Assembly: GCA_047975545.1 (NCBI GenBank)
Contig: JBKEDS010000017.1
Span: forward strand, 1-48,377
Direction: 5' to 3'
Length of the DNA: 48,377 nucleotides
DNA from: JBKEDS01 sp047975545
GTDB taxonomy: Bacteria > Bacteroidota > Bacteroidia > Flavobacteriales > Flavobacteriaceae
This document shows positions 35,754-43,570 of the stretch, one piece after another. Numbering within the stretch: position 1 is the stretch's first letter; every line of letters begins with the position of its first letter. Position numbers and translations under genes: made by a program. The notes beneath the pieces were generated by a model. It saw nothing but the letters and a program-made list of their open reading frames with translations. It was not told where the DNA came from and ran no database searches.

Positions 35754-35918
35754 ATATATATTTAAGCCAATCTGTCAGCATAACAATTCGGCTTTTGGTT
35801 TTATTGGTTATTTTTCCTGTAATTCGGTTTTGAATATCAAACGTTTACACAGGATAAAAGCTATTCATTCTTTGTAATTAGGCAATACTTGTGCCATTTA
35901 TTCAAATCGGACAAAAGA

Positions 35919-35941
35919 CTAAAAGACCGCTTTGCTTTTAG
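35919..35941. repeat. Short inverted repeat CTAAAAG-N9-CTTTTAG
   Basis: The arms are at 35919-35925 and 35935-35941 and enclose ACCGCTTTG. A related copy (AAAGACCGCTTCG) lies near 23248. It lies between the lon start and the rhomboid gene's 3' end, where it could fold, but it lacks a long U-tract. Confidence 0.4.
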
Positions 35942-35969
35942 AATATAGACAGTAGAATTGAGATTTAAT

Positions 35970-36620
35970 TTAAATCTTACCCCTTTTCCGCAATACAAAA
36001 AGAAGCAAAATAGGCAAAGCCAAAAGACCTATCATTAACAAATTGGTTTTAAACAACCAAGGCGCCAAGGCCAAAGTAATAACATAGCCGCCTATTGCAC
36101 CGCCAAAATGCGCATCGTGGCCAATATTGCCAATACGGTTTTTCATGCCATAAATAGAATAAAGCAAATACCCAATACCAAAAATATAGGCGGGAATAGG
36201 TATAGGGATAAAAAACATGTAAAGGCTCATACCCGGTTGCAACAATATGGCCGAATACAGCACGCCCGTTACCGCACCACTGGCGCCAACAGCTGTGTAA
36301 TGATAATCGTTTTTATGAAAATAGAACGACAGTAAATTGCCAACAAGCAAACTACCCACGTAAATTAGCAGAAAACCAACAGTGCCCACATAAGCAATAA
36401 CCGTATCGGCAAAAAAGAAAAGGGTAAGCATGTTGAATAGCAAATGCTGAAAATCCACATGCAAAAACCCGGAACTGAACAGGCGGATTTTTTCGCCCCT
36501 TTGTATCCCGCCGATATTAAACTTGTAACGGTTAAAAAACGCATAGTCGTTAAATCCCTTATACGATATTATAATGTTAGCTACAATAATTACAAGGGTT
36601 ACAATTTCTAAGTTAAGCAT
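35970..36620 (-). CDS. Rhomboid-family intramembrane serine protease
   Basis: A 216-residue protein with about six membrane helices. The catalytic serine is Ser114 in GASGAVTG, the partner histidine His171 in GHDAHFGGAIGG, and the first-loop HVDFQHLLFNM motif is present. It cleaves membrane proteins within or near their transmembrane segments. The substrate is unknown. Its promoter region shares a 20-bp inverted repeat with the divergent acyltransferase. Confidence 0.93.
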   Translation of the reverse strand: MLNLEIVTLVIIVANIIISYKGFNDYAFFNRYKFNIGGIQRGEKIRLFSSGFLHVDFQHLLFNMLTLFFFADTVIAYVGTVGFLLIYVGSLLVGNLLSFYFHKNDYHYTAVGASGAVTGVLYSAILLQPGMSLYMFFIPIPIPAYIFGIGYLLYSIYGMKNRIGNIGHDAHFGGAIGGYVITLALAPWLFKTNLLMIGLLALPILLLFVLRKRGKI

Positions 36621-36637
36621 AGTGTTTCAATTTGCGT

Positions 36638-36800
36638 TGAAGTGGTTTAAGCTTTTTGTGTTTAGGCGAAAATTAAGCATTTTTTTGGCTATTTGAAGGC
36701 TTTTTTTGAACTGCATAGCAGGCTATAAAGTGAGAAAAAGGCAAAAAAGAGCCGAAAAGGGACAATTTTTTAGCAAATAGAAAAAGTTTAAACCACTTCA
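36638..36800. repeat. 20-bp inverted repeat bracketing the divergent promoters
   Basis: Arms 36638-36657 and 36781-36800 are complementary with one mismatch (TGAAGTGGTTTAAgCTTTTT on the left). The right arm abuts the -7 box of the acyltransferase. Inside the 123-base spacer, CTATTTG and CAAATAG provide further pairing. Confidence 0.6.
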
Positions 36801-36801
36801 T

Positions 36802-36809
36802 TATCTTTG
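36802..36809 (+). promoter_or_regulatory. -7 box (TATCTTTG) of the acyltransferase gene
   Basis: TATCTTTG lies 23 bases before the ATG at 36833. No TTTG is found at the usual -33 distance; the inverted-repeat arm occupies that position. Confidence 0.5.
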
Positions 36810-36832
36810 TGGTGCAAATCTAAAATTAATTC

Positions 36833-37711
36833 ATGCAATTATTAGCATATATTGTTATTTATCCGTTTTTGTGGCTGCTTTCGGTTTTACCGTTTAGAAT
36901 ACTGTATTGGGTATCGGATTTTGTGTATCTTTTACTTTTCTACGTTGTTGGCTACCGAAAAAAAGTGGTAACGGCCAATTTAAGGCTTGTTTTTCCCAAT
37001 AAAACCGACGGTGAAATAAAAACTATTCGTAAAAAATTCTACAAACATTTATGCGATATGTTTTTGGAAATGATAAAAACCCTAAGTATTTCGAAAGCCG
37101 AACTCGAAAAACGCTTTAAGGTTTTAAACCCCGAAGCGCTTGCACGTATCGAGGCCTTGGACAAAAGCGCTATTATTATGTTTGGGCATTATGCCAGTTG
37201 GGAGTGGTCCATACAGGTACAACACTATATTAATTTTAGCGGTTATGCGGTTTACAAACGTTTGGCCAACCGTTATTTTGATGGTTTGGTTAAGCGCATA
37301 CGATCCAAATTCGACACGCATTTAATTAGCACCAAGGAAACCATTAGCATTATTAACGCCAACGAAGCACAGGGAAAACGCAGTATTACGGCCTTTTTAA
37401 GCGACCAATCGCCACGCCTTACCAAAGACGTGTATTGGGGCAAGTTTATGGGTATCGATGTGCCTTGTTTTACCGGAGCCGAACGTTTGGCCAAAAAATT
37501 GGATTTATCGACTATTTACCTTAAAATAAACAAGGTAAAACGCGGGCATTACGAGGCCGAGGTCATCACACTTGCCGAAGACAGCACCCTGTACAAAGAT
37601 TATGAACTTACCGATATGTTTTTACGTGAAGTTGAAAAACAAATTTATGCCGCCCCCGAATATTATTTCTGGACACATAAGCGTTGGAAACACCGTAATA
37701 AACCGCATTAA
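36833..37711 (+). CDS. LpxL/HtrB-family lipid A acyltransferase
   Basis: A 292-residue membrane-bound acyltransferase. It has an N-terminal hydrophobic anchor (about 1-40), then the H-x4-E catalytic motif at His119-Glu124 (GHYASWEW) and the SDQSPRLTKD motif typical of this family. It transfers a secondary acyl chain to lipid A precursors; in Bacteroidota that may be penta-acylated lipid A, or another lysophospholipid. It is convergent with the GH88 gene and shares a bidirectional terminator. Confidence 0.88.
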   Translation: MQLLAYIVIYPFLWLLSVLPFRILYWVSDFVYLLLFYVVGYRKKVVTANLRLVFPNKTDGEIKTIRKKFYKHLCDMFLEMIKTLSISKAELEKRFKVLNPEALARIEALDKSAIIMFGHYASWEWSIQVQHYINFSGYAVYKRLANRYFDGLVKRIRSKFDTHLISTKETISIINANEAQGKRSITAFLSDQSPRLTKDVYWGKFMGIDVPCFTGAERLAKKLDLSTIYLKINKVKRGHYEAEVITLAEDSTLYKDYELTDMFLREVEKQIYAAPEYYFWTHKRWKHRNKPH

Positions 37712-37723
37712 CGTTTATATCGT

Positions 37724-37758
37724 ACAAAAAAAGGCCCGTATTAACGAACCTTTTTTTG
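37724..37758. terminator. Bidirectional terminator between acyltransferase and GH88
   Basis: AAAAAAAGG (37726-37734) pairs with CCTTTTTTT (37749-37757), with an inner CGT/ACG pair. Confidence 0.7.
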
Positions 37759-37776
37759 TTTTAGGGTAATGTTTTT

Positions 37777-39039
37777 TTAAAACGTCTTATTTTGCTCCAT
37801 CCTCCCCTTTCGGTATAAGGCCTCCAAAAAGTAATAATCGGCATAATTTAGCGGTACATCTATTTCCGCACCGTGTGGAATACTTCCCACGCTGTGGTCC
37901 AAAATAAAATATTTGTTTTTGCCGTTTTTGACCATGTAAGCGGGCGACGAAAGAGATTTTATTATTTTCTCGGCAGCCGCTTTAAAAGTTTCTTTTTGAG
38001 AAGAATACCCCGACAATTCCAATAAAGCCGAAGCCGTTATAGCAGCGGCAGAAGCATCTCTCGGGATAACGGGAAAATCGGCCGCATTGTATTTCCATTC
38101 GGGTACAAGCAGCTTGGAAGCGGCATTGTAATCCCAATACGGCACCATATCTTTTGGCAAGTTTGGATTATTGATGATGTAGTTTGCAATATGCTCGGCA
38201 AAATCAAGAAACGCGGGGTCTTTGGTGTAGCGGTAGCACAAGGTGTAGCCGTACAAGCCCCAGGCCTGTCCCCTTGCCCATGCCGACTCATCAGCAAAAC
38301 CTTGGGCCGTTTTTTTAGCAAGTACATTGCCCGTAATGGTATCGTAGTTTACTACGTGGTAGCTGGAATAATCGTTTCGGTAATGGTTTTTCATGGTGGT
38401 TTGGGCATGCTGTACGGCAATAGCTTGGTATTTGGGGTTACCGCTTAGTTTGGTGGCCTCGAAAAGCAGTTCCAAATTCATCATGTTATCGATAATTACG
38501 GGGTAGCGCCATATTTGTCCGTTCCATGCCTTAAACCTTTGCCACGATTTTAAAACCTTTGCCGTAGGGTTAAAACGTTTGCTTAACGATTCGGCTGTTT
38601 GCACCAAAACCGCTTTGTAGTGTTGTTGGTTGCCAAATTTCAGGCCGTTGCCATAGCTGCAATTCATAATAAAACCAACGTCGTGGTTGCCGGTCCAGTA
38701 CTGGATGGTATCCAAAACCTCGGTTCTTGTTATGGCCTTGGTTTTCCATTTTTCGCCTTGGGTAAGTTCGTAAACGTACCAAAGGCTGCCCGGGAAAAAG
38801 CCGCTTGTCCAATCGTAAGGCCCAACGGATTTTAAACTGCCGTCTTTTTTAATTGAACGCGGTATCCGCTTGGGGTTTGGGGTGTCGTGCAAAGCGGTTT
38901 CCAATCGTTTTATGGCAAAATCCATGGTGTTGTTGTCTTGCGTTTGTCCGATTTTTTTTGTGTTTCCACAACTTGTCAGGATTAACAAAAAGCAAATGAT
39001 ACTTAAAAATCGGGGCGTAATAGTTGGTTTTGTGTTCAT
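37777..39039 (-). CDS. GH88 unsaturated glucuronyl hydrolase, lipoprotein
   Basis: A 420-residue alpha6/alpha6-barrel hydrolase. A lipobox ends at Cys24 (LILTSCGN). The two GH88 catalytic aspartates appear as Asp120 (NHDVGFIMNCSYG) and Asp184 (IIDNMMNLELL), with the spacing of 64 close to that of Bacillus UGL. The enzyme hydrates the 4,5-double bond of unsaturated uronates at the non-reducing end of oligosaccharides released by polysaccharide lyases such as chondroitin or hyaluronan fragments, releasing 4-deoxy-keto-uronate. It lies 15 bases downstream of the PL8 gene and is co-transcribed. Confidence 0.92.
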   Translation of the reverse strand: MNTKPTITPRFLSIICFLLILTSCGNTKKIGQTQDNNTMDFAIKRLETALHDTPNPKRIPRSIKKDGSLKSVGPYDWTSGFFPGSLWYVYELTQGEKWKTKAITRTEVLDTIQYWTGNHDVGFIMNCSYGNGLKFGNQQHYKAVLVQTAESLSKRFNPTAKVLKSWQRFKAWNGQIWRYPVIIDNMMNLELLFEATKLSGNPKYQAIAVQHAQTTMKNHYRNDYSSYHVVNYDTITGNVLAKKTAQGFADESAWARGQAWGLYGYTLCYRYTKDPAFLDFAEHIANYIINNPNLPKDMVPYWDYNAASKLLVPEWKYNAADFPVIPRDASAAAITASALLELSGYSSQKETFKAAAEKIIKSLSSPAYMVKNGKNKYFILDHSVGSIPHGAEIDVPLNYADYYFLEALYRKGRMEQNKTF

Positions 39040-39054
39040 TTTTATATAATTGAT

Positions 39055-41322
39055 TTAGTTTTCTGTTTTAAACATAACCGAACTGCCCTTTAGCCCATCT
39101 TCTGTTGGCAATTTAATGTGTTTCGGTATGGTTTTGTTTGCTTTTGAAAAAGTCAGCGTTATTTCCGACAGGCTTTGCGATGGGTCGGAAACCGTAATAC
39201 TGTTTTCATTTTCAACCATTAAGGCACAAGGTTTGTCCACGTTGATTTTTAAGTTGTTGAACGCTACTTCTCCCGCTTGATGAAAAATAGCTTGAAGCAC
39301 GTTTAAATCCCTATTATAAACCGCTTGAAGGGTTGAAGAGTTTTCAATTATTTCTATTGCTTTATTGTGATAATCCTGGGCTTCTTCTTCACTTTTAATA
39401 TTAGGCACCACAATATAGCTGTATTGACCGTTAGTAGGGTTAATGCCGTGGTCCACCCACAACGCAAAAACCAATCCGAGGTTAACGGTTTTGGAGCCTT
39501 CGAGATTATTAATAGCGTACCAACTGCCCGATTGCGGTTTTAAGGTGTATTTTATTTCACTTTCATTAGGAAAAAAATAAGCGGTATTGCCGTTTCGGAT
39601 ATATTTTAAGCGGCTTTTGGCATAAGTTTTGGGGCTAACGGTTTCCGCTTTTTCCTGCCCCTCACCGATTTCGTAAACATAAACGGGTTGTTTTAACCAT
39701 GTTTGGTTAATGGTTGTACGTATATTGATATTGCTGCCGCTGGCTATTCCGGTGCCAAGGCAAACCATTTCATTATTAAAGAAAAACCAGCTTTTTTTTG
39801 CCGTTGTGCCGTTATTGTTTAAATGTAAGGTTGAAGCGCCGTGTTGCCCATTGGAAACCCCACCGACAAAACTGGTTTGGCCTAAATTTTGCCCCCATTT
39901 TTTAGGCGAACTGGAAGCATCTTTGTACGGAAAGGTCGTGCCGGGAATCATGGCCCAATCCCAAACGGGCATAATTTCGGCATACTCGCTGCCATCTACC
40001 GAAATAAACGTGGCGCCATACGATAGGTGGGCGGCTTTTAAGTTTTCGCCATTTCCCGTTTCGCACTCGGCGGTTCGCGTGGAAGTATTCCTTACCGAAA
40101 CCGTATAGTTTTTTCGTACGTGTTGGGTAAAATCGGACACCCAATAATGTTTGTTAAATTCGGCAACTTTATAATTAGCGAGCTTTGCTTTGGTAAACCG
40201 TAAAAAGGCATTTTGGTATGTGCCGGCATTGTTGGGGTCTATATAATCCGCCAATCGGGTTAAGTATGCCATGTCCTTATTTCGGTCGTTTTCGCGGCTT
40301 ATGCCCCTGCCTACGGTATTAAAATCCCAAAGGCTGCCCCGTATGGACGGTATTTGGGTATGTTTAACAAAATTGAGTACGGTTTTAAAATTTTCGCTTT
40401 CAATATTAAAAGCGGCCGGCGAGCCTGAAAGAAATGCAGCCAATCGGGTTAAGCCGTCGCAAAACGCCCAGCCATAGCTGCCTATCATAATTTGGGGGCC
40501 GTGGTCCTGGTACATTAAATCGGCTTTTATATTATCGGTTAAAACGGCTTCCAATTTGGTTTTTGTTGCTTCTAAAAGTGGGGGGGCTTCGGTTAAAAGC
40601 CCCCTATAAATATAATGTAGGCCCATATCTATGGCATTGGCTCCGGTACCGTACGAAGTTAGGTCGTCTATCTTGGTTGGCTTAAACAGGGCTATTAAAC
40701 CCTGCTCGCTTAAACCTTCTGTTTGGTGCTTGGGAATAAAATCGTTGAATTTCTTCATAAAAATAAGCAGTTCGCCCAAGTAACGCGGATAGTAAATTTT
40801 GTTAAACCACCAATTTGGGTCTACCGTATTGGAATTGTACCAAAATTGAAGCCCTTTTTTTATGGCTTCTTTATATAATTGATTGTTGTATTTATTATGG
40901 TTGGAATCCGAGCAAGCTGCTGCCAAATGCCACAACCTATAAATATGGTTATCGGCAATGGACGACATTACTTTTAACTTACCATACGACAAATCCTGCC
41001 AACTACCGTTGTTTTGTTGGGCTTCAACCCATTTATTTAAAACAACTTCGTCTTCAATATTAACGCGTTGTAGGGTTGCAACACGTTCTCGAAGTGCTTC
41101 AAAATTGTAGTCTTGGGCATGTAGGCCAATATGGGTTAACCCTACGGTAAAACACAATAGGGCTTTAATAAAATTTACCGTTTTATTTGTTTTTTTCTTT
41201 ATGAAAGCCCATAATGGGCATTTGGCAGGGCAAAATTCGATACCCACCGAAACAATTAAATAACTGAACCACAAGTTCTTGGTAAAATTTAAATAGATGA
41301 AAGATTGTTTTAACACCTTCAT
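39055..41322 (-). CDS. PL8-family polysaccharide lyase (chondroitin AC/hyaluronate/xanthan lyase-like)
   Basis: A 755-residue lyase with an alpha/alpha toroid followed by beta-sandwich domains. The active-site pattern is visible: Asn in GANAIDMG, His and Tyr in QDHGPQIMIGSYGW, and Arg in VGRGISREND, as in Pedobacter chondroitinase AC. It would cleave acidic polysaccharides to unsaturated oligosaccharides for the GH88 next door. The substrate cannot be fixed: glycosaminoglycan is most likely, xanthan- or alginate-like possible. The ATG at 41322 follows the promoter box but puts a signal-like stretch at residues 55-70; a more natural signal peptide would begin at an ATA codon (41200-41202). No closer ATG exists. 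Confidence 0.88.
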   Translation of the reverse strand: MKVLKQSFIYLNFTKNLWFSYLIVSVGIEFCPAKCPLWAFIKKKTNKTVNFIKALLCFTVGLTHIGLHAQDYNFEALRERVATLQRVNIEDEVVLNKWVEAQQNNGSWQDLSYGKLKVMSSIADNHIYRLWHLAAACSDSNHNKYNNQLYKEAIKKGLQFWYNSNTVDPNWWFNKIYYPRYLGELLIFMKKFNDFIPKHQTEGLSEQGLIALFKPTKIDDLTSYGTGANAIDMGLHYIYRGLLTEAPPLLEATKTKLEAVLTDNIKADLMYQDHGPQIMIGSYGWAFCDGLTRLAAFLSGSPAAFNIESENFKTVLNFVKHTQIPSIRGSLWDFNTVGRGISRENDRNKDMAYLTRLADYIDPNNAGTYQNAFLRFTKAKLANYKVAEFNKHYWVSDFTQHVRKNYTVSVRNTSTRTAECETGNGENLKAAHLSYGATFISVDGSEYAEIMPVWDWAMIPGTTFPYKDASSSPKKWGQNLGQTSFVGGVSNGQHGASTLHLNNNGTTAKKSWFFFNNEMVCLGTGIASGSNINIRTTINQTWLKQPVYVYEIGEGQEKAETVSPKTYAKSRLKYIRNGNTAYFFPNESEIKYTLKPQSGSWYAINNLEGSKTVNLGLVFALWVDHGINPTNGQYSYIVVPNIKSEEEAQDYHNKAIEIIENSSTLQAVYNRDLNVLQAIFHQAGEVAFNNLKINVDKPCALMVENENSITVSDPSQSLSEITLTFSKANKTIPKHIKLPTEDGLKGSSVMFKTEN

Positions 41323-41358
41323 TTTAAGTGGGGAATATTGGTTGAAACCTGTTTTCAA

Positions 41359-41366
41359 CAAATATA
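41359..41366 (-). promoter_or_regulatory. -7 box (TATATTTG) of the PL8-GH88 operon
   Basis: On the minus strand TATATTTG matches TAnnTTTG 36 bases before the ATG at 41322. No -33 TTTG is present, and the palindrome at 41387-41402 occupies that place. Confidence 0.6.
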
Positions 41367-41386
41367 GCAGTTATAAAAATATTTTA

Positions 41387-41402
41387 ATGTGTTCGAACAC
41401 AT
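41387..41402. promoter_or_regulatory. Perfect 16-bp palindrome ATGTGTTCGAACACAT, putative operator
   Basis: The palindrome sits in the divergent region between the PL8-GH88 and SDR-DUF4861 operons, centred about 41 bases upstream of the inferred PL8 start. It should be the binding site of the locus regulator, which is not in this window. Confidence 0.65.
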
Positions 41403-41549
41403 AAATAATTCATAGGTTTTCTACAAAATAAAGCCTTAACTTAGCATTTAATTAAAAAAGGCAAAAAATGTAACAAAAAAGGCGTTACGGCTTTACCCTG
41501 TCTTGCTTAATTTTCACCTTTAAAAATATTAACTTAAATATAAACATTT

Positions 41550-42341
41550 ATGTCAACCAATTTATTTGATTTATCGGGCAAAGTAGCCTTGGTAACGGGA
41601 GCCGTTCATGGCTTGGGAATGTCTATGGCCAAAGGTCTTGGCAATGCCGGAGCCACCATAGTTGTAAACAACAATTCCAAAGACAAATTAGATGAGGCCG
41701 TAGCCGAATACAAAGCCGCCGGATTAAAGGCTTACGGCTATGTTTTTGACGTTACCGACGATAATGCCGTTAAAAGTGTAATCGATAAAATAGAGGCTGA
41801 AGTTGGGCCAATCGATATTTTGGTAAACAACGCCGGTATTATTAAACGCACCCCAATTGTTGAAATGGAAACCCCAGACTTCGAACTGGTAATAAAAGTA
41901 GACCTTGTTGGTCCTTTTATTGTTTCCAAATACGTGGCCAAAAGTATGATAAAGCGCAACAAAGGCGGAAAAATAATAAACATTTGCTCGATGATGAGCG
42001 AACTGGGTCGCGACTCCGTTAGCGCTTATGCCGCTGCCAAGGGCGGGCTAAAAATGCTAACCAAAAACATGGCTACCGAATGGGCCAAGTACAACATACA
42101 AACCAATGGTATTGGCCCCGGGTATTTTGCCACCAGCCAAACGGCGCCTATTCGCGTGGACGGCCACCCGTTTAACGAGTTTATTATAAGCCGTACCCCC
42201 GCCGCACGTTGGGGCAACCCCGACGATTTACAGGGCGCCGCCATATTTTTAGCCTCAAAAGCCAGCGATTTTGTTAACGGCCATATTTTATATGTCGATG
42301 GCGGTATTTTAGCTACTATTGGTAAACCTTCGAACGAATAA
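41550..42341 (+). CDS. Short-chain dehydrogenase, gluconate 5-dehydrogenase/KduD-like
   Basis: A 263-residue classical SDR. NAD-binding TGAVHGLG, the structural NNAG, and the catalytic Ser/Tyr/Lys triad (NICSMMS, then SAYAAAKGG) are intact. The C-terminal DGGILATIGKP matches gluconate-5-dehydrogenase/KduD annotations in Bacteroidota. In this setting it most likely reduces the 3-deoxy-diketo sugar made from unsaturated uronate to 2-keto-3-deoxygluconate (inference from GH88/PL8 neighbours). DUF4861 begins two bases after its stop. Confidence 0.88.
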   Translation: MSTNLFDLSGKVALVTGAVHGLGMSMAKGLGNAGATIVVNNNSKDKLDEAVAEYKAAGLKAYGYVFDVTDDNAVKSVIDKIEAEVGPIDILVNNAGIIKRTPIVEMETPDFELVIKVDLVGPFIVSKYVAKSMIKRNKGGKIINICSMMSELGRDSVSAYAAAKGGLKMLTKNMATEWAKYNIQTNGIGPGYFATSQTAPIRVDGHPFNEFIISRTPAARWGNPDDLQGAAIFLASKASDFVNGHILYVDGGILATIGKPSNE

Positions 42342-42343
42342 AA

Positions 42344-43522
42344 ATGACGTGCTTAAAAACAATAGGCGTAACGTTTGGGGTTACATTTTTTTTGCTATCC
42401 TGTACCGAAAAAAACAACCCCATACGTATTACGGTTGCCAATCCGCTCGATTTCGACAGGACTTTTGAAACCGTTGAACTGGACAAACAACAGCTAAATG
42501 TTGAAAATTTGGATGGACTTGGCGTTTTTAACACCCAGAGCAAACAATGGGAAGTTACGCAAACAGTTGATAATGACGGCGACAGTATTGCCGATGTTCT
42601 TCTTTTTCAACCCAAAATAAAAGCCAATTCCGAAATAGTTTTTGAAATCAAGAAAATAGCTGAAGCTGAAATTCCCGATGCCCCCGAATTTTGTTATTCC
42701 AGGTTCGTACCCGAACGTACCGACGACTATACATGGGAAAACAATAAAGTAGCTTTTAGGGTTTATGGCCCAACGGCCCAACGGTTAAAAGAAGAGGGCG
42801 ACCCTACCGGAACTTTATCCAGTGGCGTGGATGCTTGGTTAAAAAAGGTAGAATACCCCATTATTAACAAATGGTACAAAAAAACAACCGAAGGAACCGG
42901 AAGCTACCATAAAGATACAGGTGAAGGGCTTGACAACTTTCACATTGGTATTAGCAGGGGCGTGGGTGGTATTGCCGTTAAAACGGACACTACTTATTAC
43001 TATTCCAAAAACTACACAGCGTACCGCACCATTGCCACGGGCCCCATACGCACCAGTTTTTATTTGGAATATGCCAATTGGGATGCCGGAGGAAAACCTA
43101 TTACCGAATCTATGGTAGTTAGCTTGGATTTGGGACAAAACCTATCGAAATTTAAAATTTCCATTACGGGTACCGATACCGTTGAAGCCGGCTTAACCCT
43201 ACACGAAAACGATGGGGAAGTTTCGGGCAATGCGCAAAATGGTTGGGTTAGCTATTGGCAGCCCCATGCCAAGTCGGAATTGGGAACGGGTATTGTTGCT
43301 GCGAACAATTATTTTTCCAACTACACAACTTATGTTACGCCCGCCACGGACGAAAGCAACGCTTACGCCACCCTAAAAGTGATAGACAATACCGTTGAGT
43401 ATTATGCGGGATTTGGCTGGAAAGAGAGCGGGGAATTTAACTCCAAACAAGACTGGGAACTTTACTTGGACACTTTTTCGAAATGTTTAAAACAACCTTT
43501 ATTGGTTAAAATAGAACAATAA
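42344..43522 (+). CDS. DUF4861 lipoprotein of a polysaccharide-utilisation locus
   Basis: A 392-residue protein with a lipobox near residue 20 (FFLLSCTEKN). The body is beta-rich and matches the DUF4861 family, which is known from loci for uronic-acid polysaccharides. Visible conserved-looking features are YSRFVPERTDDYTWENN, the KDTGEGLDNFHIG motif and aromatic-rich strands (YYAGFGWKESGEF). The biochemical activity is not established; a carbohydrate-binding or lyase/epimerase-type role is possible. Two bases separate it from the SDR gene, and a strong terminator follows. Confidence 0.85.
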   Translation: MTCLKTIGVTFGVTFFLLSCTEKNNPIRITVANPLDFDRTFETVELDKQQLNVENLDGLGVFNTQSKQWEVTQTVDNDGDSIADVLLFQPKIKANSEIVFEIKKIAEAEIPDAPEFCYSRFVPERTDDYTWENNKVAFRVYGPTAQRLKEEGDPTGTLSSGVDAWLKKVEYPIINKWYKKTTEGTGSYHKDTGEGLDNFHIGISRGVGGIAVKTDTTYYYSKNYTAYRTIATGPIRTSFYLEYANWDAGGKPITESMVVSLDLGQNLSKFKISITGTDTVEAGLTLHENDGEVSGNAQNGWVSYWQPHAKSELGTGIVAANNYFSNYTTYVTPATDESNAYATLKVIDNTVEYYAGFGWKESGEFNSKQDWELYLDTFSKCLKQPLLVKIEQ

Positions 43523-43527
43523 TGGTA

Positions 43528-43567
43528 TAAAAAAACAGCCCTGAAATATTTCAGGGCTGTTTTTTTG
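43528..43567. terminator. Bidirectional terminator between DUF4861 and glmM
   Basis: ACAGCCCTGAAATATTTCAGGGCTGT is a near-perfect palindrome with A-run and T-run on either side, a terminator for both converging units. (26 bases; arms 43535-43547 and 43548-43560.). Confidence 0.88.
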
Positions 43568-43570
43568 TTT

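Noticed and set aside
41391..41400. GTTCGAAC as a tRNA T-arm
   Set aside because: It is the centre of a palindrome; no acceptor or anticodon stem surrounds it.
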